From contig NZ_JAUSFI010000031.1 of assembly GCF_030651495.1 (NCBI RefSeq), positions 1-53,744 of the forward strand: a DNA stretch of 53,744 nt, read 5' to 3'. Of the stretch, positions 50,949-53,744 are shown in pieces. The translations under genes were made by a program, and so were the position numbers. The stretch comes from Undibacterium sp. (lineage in GTDB: Bacteria; Pseudomonadota; Gammaproteobacteria; Burkholderiales; Burkholderiaceae_D). The notes beneath the pieces were generated by a model. That model was not told the DNA's origin. It searched no databases and worked only from the letters and a program-made list of their open reading frames with translations. Numbering within the stretch: position 1 is the first letter of the stretch; the number at the start of each line of letters is the position of its first letter.

Positions 50949-52324
50949 TAAGGCGGCGCTACTTTGCTAATCACATAGCGGAACTTGCCGGATTTTTCGG
51001 CGGGTATTTCTGCGACTTGTTCTACCTGTATGGTGACGCCAGTACCGAGGCGGGCTTGAAAGCCCTGTACTATTTTTTCGCTTAATTCGCTGTTCAGTTC
51101 GTGTTCTGGCACCACCAGTACGCGGGTCAGATCCAAGCTCTCCTGAATGATCTTAAAGGCTCGCACTTGCGGCAAATCGCGCAAGATGTAGATCAGCGCC
51201 AGGCCATGCATTACGGTGCCGTTTTGTGCGATCAGGAAATCGGTACTCCGGCCTTGTATCTCTTTTAATACTGGCAAGCCGCGGCCACAGGCGCATGGCG
51301 TGTCGGCGAGTACGCCGATGTCGCCAGTGCGGTAGCGTATGAAGGGAAATTCACTCGTGGCCAGGTGGGTTACCACGATTTCGCCCGCTTCCCCGGCGGC
51401 TACCGCTAAGCCTTGCGGGTTTACGATCTCGACGATGATGTCTTCGGCCGTGATGTGCATGCTGCCTTGAGGGCACTGGTGCGCGATAAATCCGGCATCG
51501 CGACCACCATAGCCGTTGGCAACGCGACAGCCAAAGGTTTCGGCGATTTGGCTGCGTTGCTCATCGTACAGCCGTTCAGAGGTGACGAAGGCGACTTGGA
51601 TACCCAAATCGTCCATGCGCAGGCCGCGGTGGGCGGCATGGCGGGCAAAATGCGACAGGGCCGATGGATAGCCAAACAGCATTTTTGGGCGTGTTTGACG
51701 AATCTGTTCGAGAAAATCATCGAGTTTTTGCATCGACATCTCAAACGCCGGCAGCAGCTTGGTGCGGAACAGCTTGTCACGCATGGCGCGCACATTATCT
51801 TGTGCACCGAGCTCAATCGGCGAACCCCAGACCACGATTTCCCGGTCACCGATATCGACATCCCACCAGCGGGTGGCGCGCCATTTGGCGGCAACGTCAT
51901 GGCTGACGCGTTCTTTACCGATAAAGAAAATCAGCGGTTCGCCACTCGATCCCCCTGTGTTAAAGCGCGCTAGATGTTGTGCCTGTTCGGATTTCAGCGC
52001 TTCAGTATTGGCACGTATGTCTGCTTTATTTAAAAAAGGCAGGCGTGCCAAATCGTCCAGTGACGCAACTTGCGCAGCCTCGAAACCGAGTTGGGCAAAT
52101 AGTTGGCGGTAATACGGTACATGTTGTTGTGCATGTGACAGCAGTTGTTTTAAGCGAGACAATTGCAATGCCTGTAGTTGCTCTGCCGACCACCACTGGC
52201 TTTGTTCCATCTGGCGGCGCAGTGTCACGGTTTGGTGTTTTTTCAGGCGCTCATGTAGGGGGAAAAATACGCCGGAAACCAGTGAGGTATACAGTTCTTT
52301 ACGGGAAGATGGATTCGTGTTCAA
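50948..52324 (-). CDS. PaaK/CapK-like AMP-forming ligase
   Basis: About 458 residues of the phenylacetate-CoA ligase-like adenylating family. Visible are NTGGSSGEPLIFFIGKER (the phosphate loop), the ANGYGGRDAGFIAHQC region, and FPFIRYRTGDIG followed by CACGRGLPVLKEIQGR. It is shorter at the C-terminus than acyl-CoA synthetases, as usual for the CapK/PaaK group. A TTG at 52324 overlaps the GT4 stop (TTGA) and has GGGAG seven bases upstream, so it is preferred over the longer frame from 52420. PaaK-like genes are frequent in XrtA and capsule loci; the acid activated is unknown. GC-rich, like the next two genes. Confidence 0.9.
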   Translation of the reverse strand: MNTNPSSRKELYTSLVSGVFFPLHERLKKHQTVTLRRQMEQSQWWSAEQLQALQLSRLKQLLSHAQQHVPYYRQLFAQLGFEAAQVASLDDLARLPFLNKADIRANTEALKSEQAQHLARFNTGGSSGEPLIFFIGKERVSHDVAAKWRATRWWDVDIGDREIVVWGSPIELGAQDNVRAMRDKLFRTKLLPAFEMSMQKLDDFLEQIRQTRPKMLFGYPSALSHFARHAAHRGLRMDDLGIQVAFVTSERLYDEQRSQIAETFGCRVANGYGGRDAGFIAHQCPQGSMHITAEDIIVEIVNPQGLAVAAGEAGEIVVTHLATSEFPFIRYRTGDIGVLADTPCACGRGLPVLKEIQGRSTDFLIAQNGTVMHGLALIYILRDLPQVRAFKIIQESLDLTRVLVVPEHELNSELSEKIVQGFQARLGTGVTIQVEQVAEIPAEKSGKFRYVISKVAPP

Positions 52325-53475
52325 TGTGGCTCTCCCTCTGGTGGATGACTCAGACTGCAGCCTTTGTGGGCAAGAACTTCTGCATAGACCGACAGCAGGC
52401 GCTTGCGTACATGCGGCCAAGTATAGTTGCTCACTAATTCTACGCCCGCTTGCCGTAGTCTTGCTGCTTTGTCTGGGTGCTGTAGCAAAGATAGCACCGC
52501 GTCTGCCATGGCGTGGGGATTACCCACGGCAACCAATAGTGCTGTCTGCTCATGCTGTACCAGATACGGTATGCCGCCTACATCCGTACTGACGACAGGA
52601 ATGCCGCTGGCTAGCGCCTCAAGTATTGAGATTGGCATATTGTCAGCCAGGGTGGGATTGAGCATGATGTCTGCATTGCGATATAACTGTGGCATATCCT
52701 GATTGTTCACGCGTCCGGTAAAGGTGACGGCATCTTCTAGCTGTAATGTCCTGGTCAACGCTTGTAGTGCGGCCAATTCTGGCCCTGATCCGGCAATGGT
52801 CAGGCGCGCTAGCGGGACTGCATCGCGCACTAGCTTAAATGCCTGCAAGGCAGTGGCATTATCGTAAATTTTCTCAAGATTGCGCGCGACTAACAAGTGA
52901 GGTGATTCTGTCCATTTGTCGTCAGCGGCAGCAGGCGCTGCAAAAAAACGGCTGAAGTCGATGATGTTGGGAACAATTTCCGGTATAAATCCACGTTTTT
53001 TGAAGATCGCTTCGAGAAACCCAGAGGGAACGATAATCATGTTGACTCTGTCCAGGCTCGGCTTGACCCAGGCGAAGGCCTTGGCAAAAAAACTGCTGGC
53101 TTCCCCGCCCCGGTAGTTGACGATCACGGGCGTGCCGCGCAGGTGCGCGATCCAGATTGCCGGCGCCGCAAATAGGTGCCACGACCAGCCGGAATTGGCC
53201 ATGATATGCACCAAATCAGCCTTGCCACAAGCATGTGACAAATGACGGAGATATGGCACTAACCGGAATACGGCACGCAGCCCTTTCAGTGACACTACCC
53301 ATGGATGGTAAGGCCGGTTAACCTGGACCAGTTCCACTTCAATCCCCTCATTGCGCAACAGTTTTGCCAGCTGTACGGTTTGATTCGCCATCCCGCCGGA
53401 CGACGGCGGCAGCGGCCCCACCAGCGCTATGCGTAAGCCATTGCCTGGTAAACCTGAAATCGGTATGCTGCTCAT
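52321..53475 (-). CDS. GT4 family glycosyltransferase
   Basis: A 384-residue GT-B enzyme. The N-terminal domain begins LRIALVGPLPPSSGGMANQT, a common GT4 start. The donor domain has HLLVARNLEKIYDNATALQAF, LTIAGSGPELAALQAL, VTFTGRVNNQDMPQLYRNAD and ISILEALASGIPVVSTDVGG, the last being the E-x7-E nucleotide-sugar signature. Cytoplasmic side of the membrane. Its start overlaps the stop of the next upstream gene (ATGA) and its stop overlaps the TTG of the PaaK-like gene, so the three are translationally coupled. Confidence 0.92.
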   Translation of the reverse strand: MSSIPISGLPGNGLRIALVGPLPPSSGGMANQTVQLAKLLRNEGIEVELVQVNRPYHPWVVSLKGLRAVFRLVPYLRHLSHACGKADLVHIMANSGWSWHLFAAPAIWIAHLRGTPVIVNYRGGEASSFFAKAFAWVKPSLDRVNMIIVPSGFLEAIFKKRGFIPEIVPNIIDFSRFFAAPAAADDKWTESPHLLVARNLEKIYDNATALQAFKLVRDAVPLARLTIAGSGPELAALQALTRTLQLEDAVTFTGRVNNQDMPQLYRNADIMLNPTLADNMPISILEALASGIPVVSTDVGGIPYLVQHEQTALLVAVGNPHAMADAVLSLLQHPDKAARLRQAGVELVSNYTWPHVRKRLLSVYAEVLAHKGCSLSHPPEGEPH

Positions 53476-53744
53476 GGCGTTATTTCCCGGCGGCTCAGTT
53501 GCTGATAAATGGCTTGATAGCGTGCCACGCTACGCGGCCAGTTACGTTCGGTTTCAACAAATTGTCTGGCCGCAGAACGCAGGCCGAGCCAGCGTTCTGA
53601 ACCATTGATCAGCTCAAGTACCTTGTCGGCCAAGGCGTCTGGATTATCGGCCTGGAACAAGACGCCGGTCTTGCCGTCTTCAATTAATTCACGGTGGCCT
53701 CCTACATCAGAGGCGGCCAGCAAGCGCCCTTGCGCCATGGCTTC
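53472..53744 (-). CDS. C-terminal part of a GT4 glycosyltransferase (partial; probable exosortase A-associated family)
   Basis: The last 90 residues of a GT4 enzyme that continues past the right window edge; the codons before the internal ATG at 53738 already read E-A, giving EAMAQGRLLAASDVGGHREL. The tail ERNWPRSVARYQAIYQQL resembles the exosortase-associated Daro_2409-type glycosyltransferases (TIGR04063), which usually neighbour these genes. The start and first two thirds are outside the window. Confidence 0.8.
   Translation of the reverse strand, partial: EAMAQGRLLAASDVGGHRELIEDGKTGVLFQADNPDALADKVLELINGSERWLGLRSAARQFVETERNWPRSVARYQAIYQQLSRREITP

Noticed and set aside
51413..51973. 186-codon forward frame opposite the PaaK-like gene
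   Set aside because: An antisense frame of a GC-rich, clearly recognisable gene; long shadow frames are expected there.
1..53744. CRISPR arrays, insertion sequences, tRNA or rRNA genes, PEP-CTERM substrate proteins
   Set aside because: No regularly spaced repeats, no complete transposase, no RNA gene signature and no C-terminal VPEP-helix-Arg tail were seen in any translated frame.

Overview
The window looks like a chromosomal segment of a Gram-negative betaproteobacterium, most likely Burkholderiales and in the style of Oxalobacteraceae. This is inferred from gene families and gene order; no rRNA or tRNA is present to confirm it. Nearly all of it is one large exopolysaccharide locus of the exosortase-A (XrtA/PEP-CTERM) type, with a short GC-richer flank of ordinary genes at 1-2266.

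Left arm (2760-29088, almost all + strand). This is a recognisable XrtA-associated gene set: initiating sugar transferase, sensor kinase PrsK, sigma-54 activator PrsR, AMP-forming acyl-CoA ligase, PLP decarboxylase, a periplasmic trypsin-like protease, tviB/tviC (UDP-N-acetylhexosamine uronate synthesis), a CelD-type acyltransferase, the TPR lipoprotein PrsT, an inverted export lipoprotein gene, chain-length protein, tyrosine autokinase, outer-membrane beta-barrel, ExeA-type ATPase, a broken wecB, polysaccharide deacetylase, FemAB-like protein and a glycosyltransferase. A good sigma-54 promoter (2557-2571) sits upstream of the first gene, fitting control by PrsR.

Middle (29089-49179). A 1 kb AT-rich stretch without a credible gene is followed by a strain-specific looking cassette. 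One minus-strand run (41141 to 31364) carries a deacetylase-glycosyltransferase fusion, a Wzx flippase, two asparagine-synthetase-like proteins without the glutaminase cysteine, an ATP-grasp ligase between them, and an alpha/alpha-toroid-like protein. An OafA-type O-acyltransferase with an SGNH domain is on the + strand. A second minus-strand run (49179 to 43569) has a GtrB-like GT2, WecD-like and RffA/WecE proteins, GtrA, a hexapeptide acetyltransferase and a GT-C enzyme. It reads as a dTDP-Fuc4NAc pathway coupled to a three-component periplasmic glycosylation system.

Right arm (49322-53744, minus strand). XrtA-type genes resume facing the left arm: the exosortase-associated O-antigen-ligase-like protein, preceded by a 34-residue membrane peptide gene, a PaaK/CapK-like ligase and two GT4 glycosyltransferases, the last cut by the window end. 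The exosortase gene and any PEP-CTERM substrate are not in the window.

Inferred working model: lipid-linked repeat units begin with the PHPT-type sugar transferase, receive N-acetylhexosaminuronic acid made by TviB/TviC, possibly amidated or aminoacylated by the middle cassette, and are flipped by Wzx. They are polymerised or ligated by the O-antigen-ligase-like protein, length-controlled by the Wzz/tyrosine kinase pair and exported through the Wza-like lipoprotein and beta-barrel. They are further decorated with acyl groups and Fuc4NAc in the periplasm. The most interesting signals are a duplicated intergenic element (2282-2367 and 50861-50948) at the heads of the two converging arms, and the amide-ligase triad at 32707-37214.
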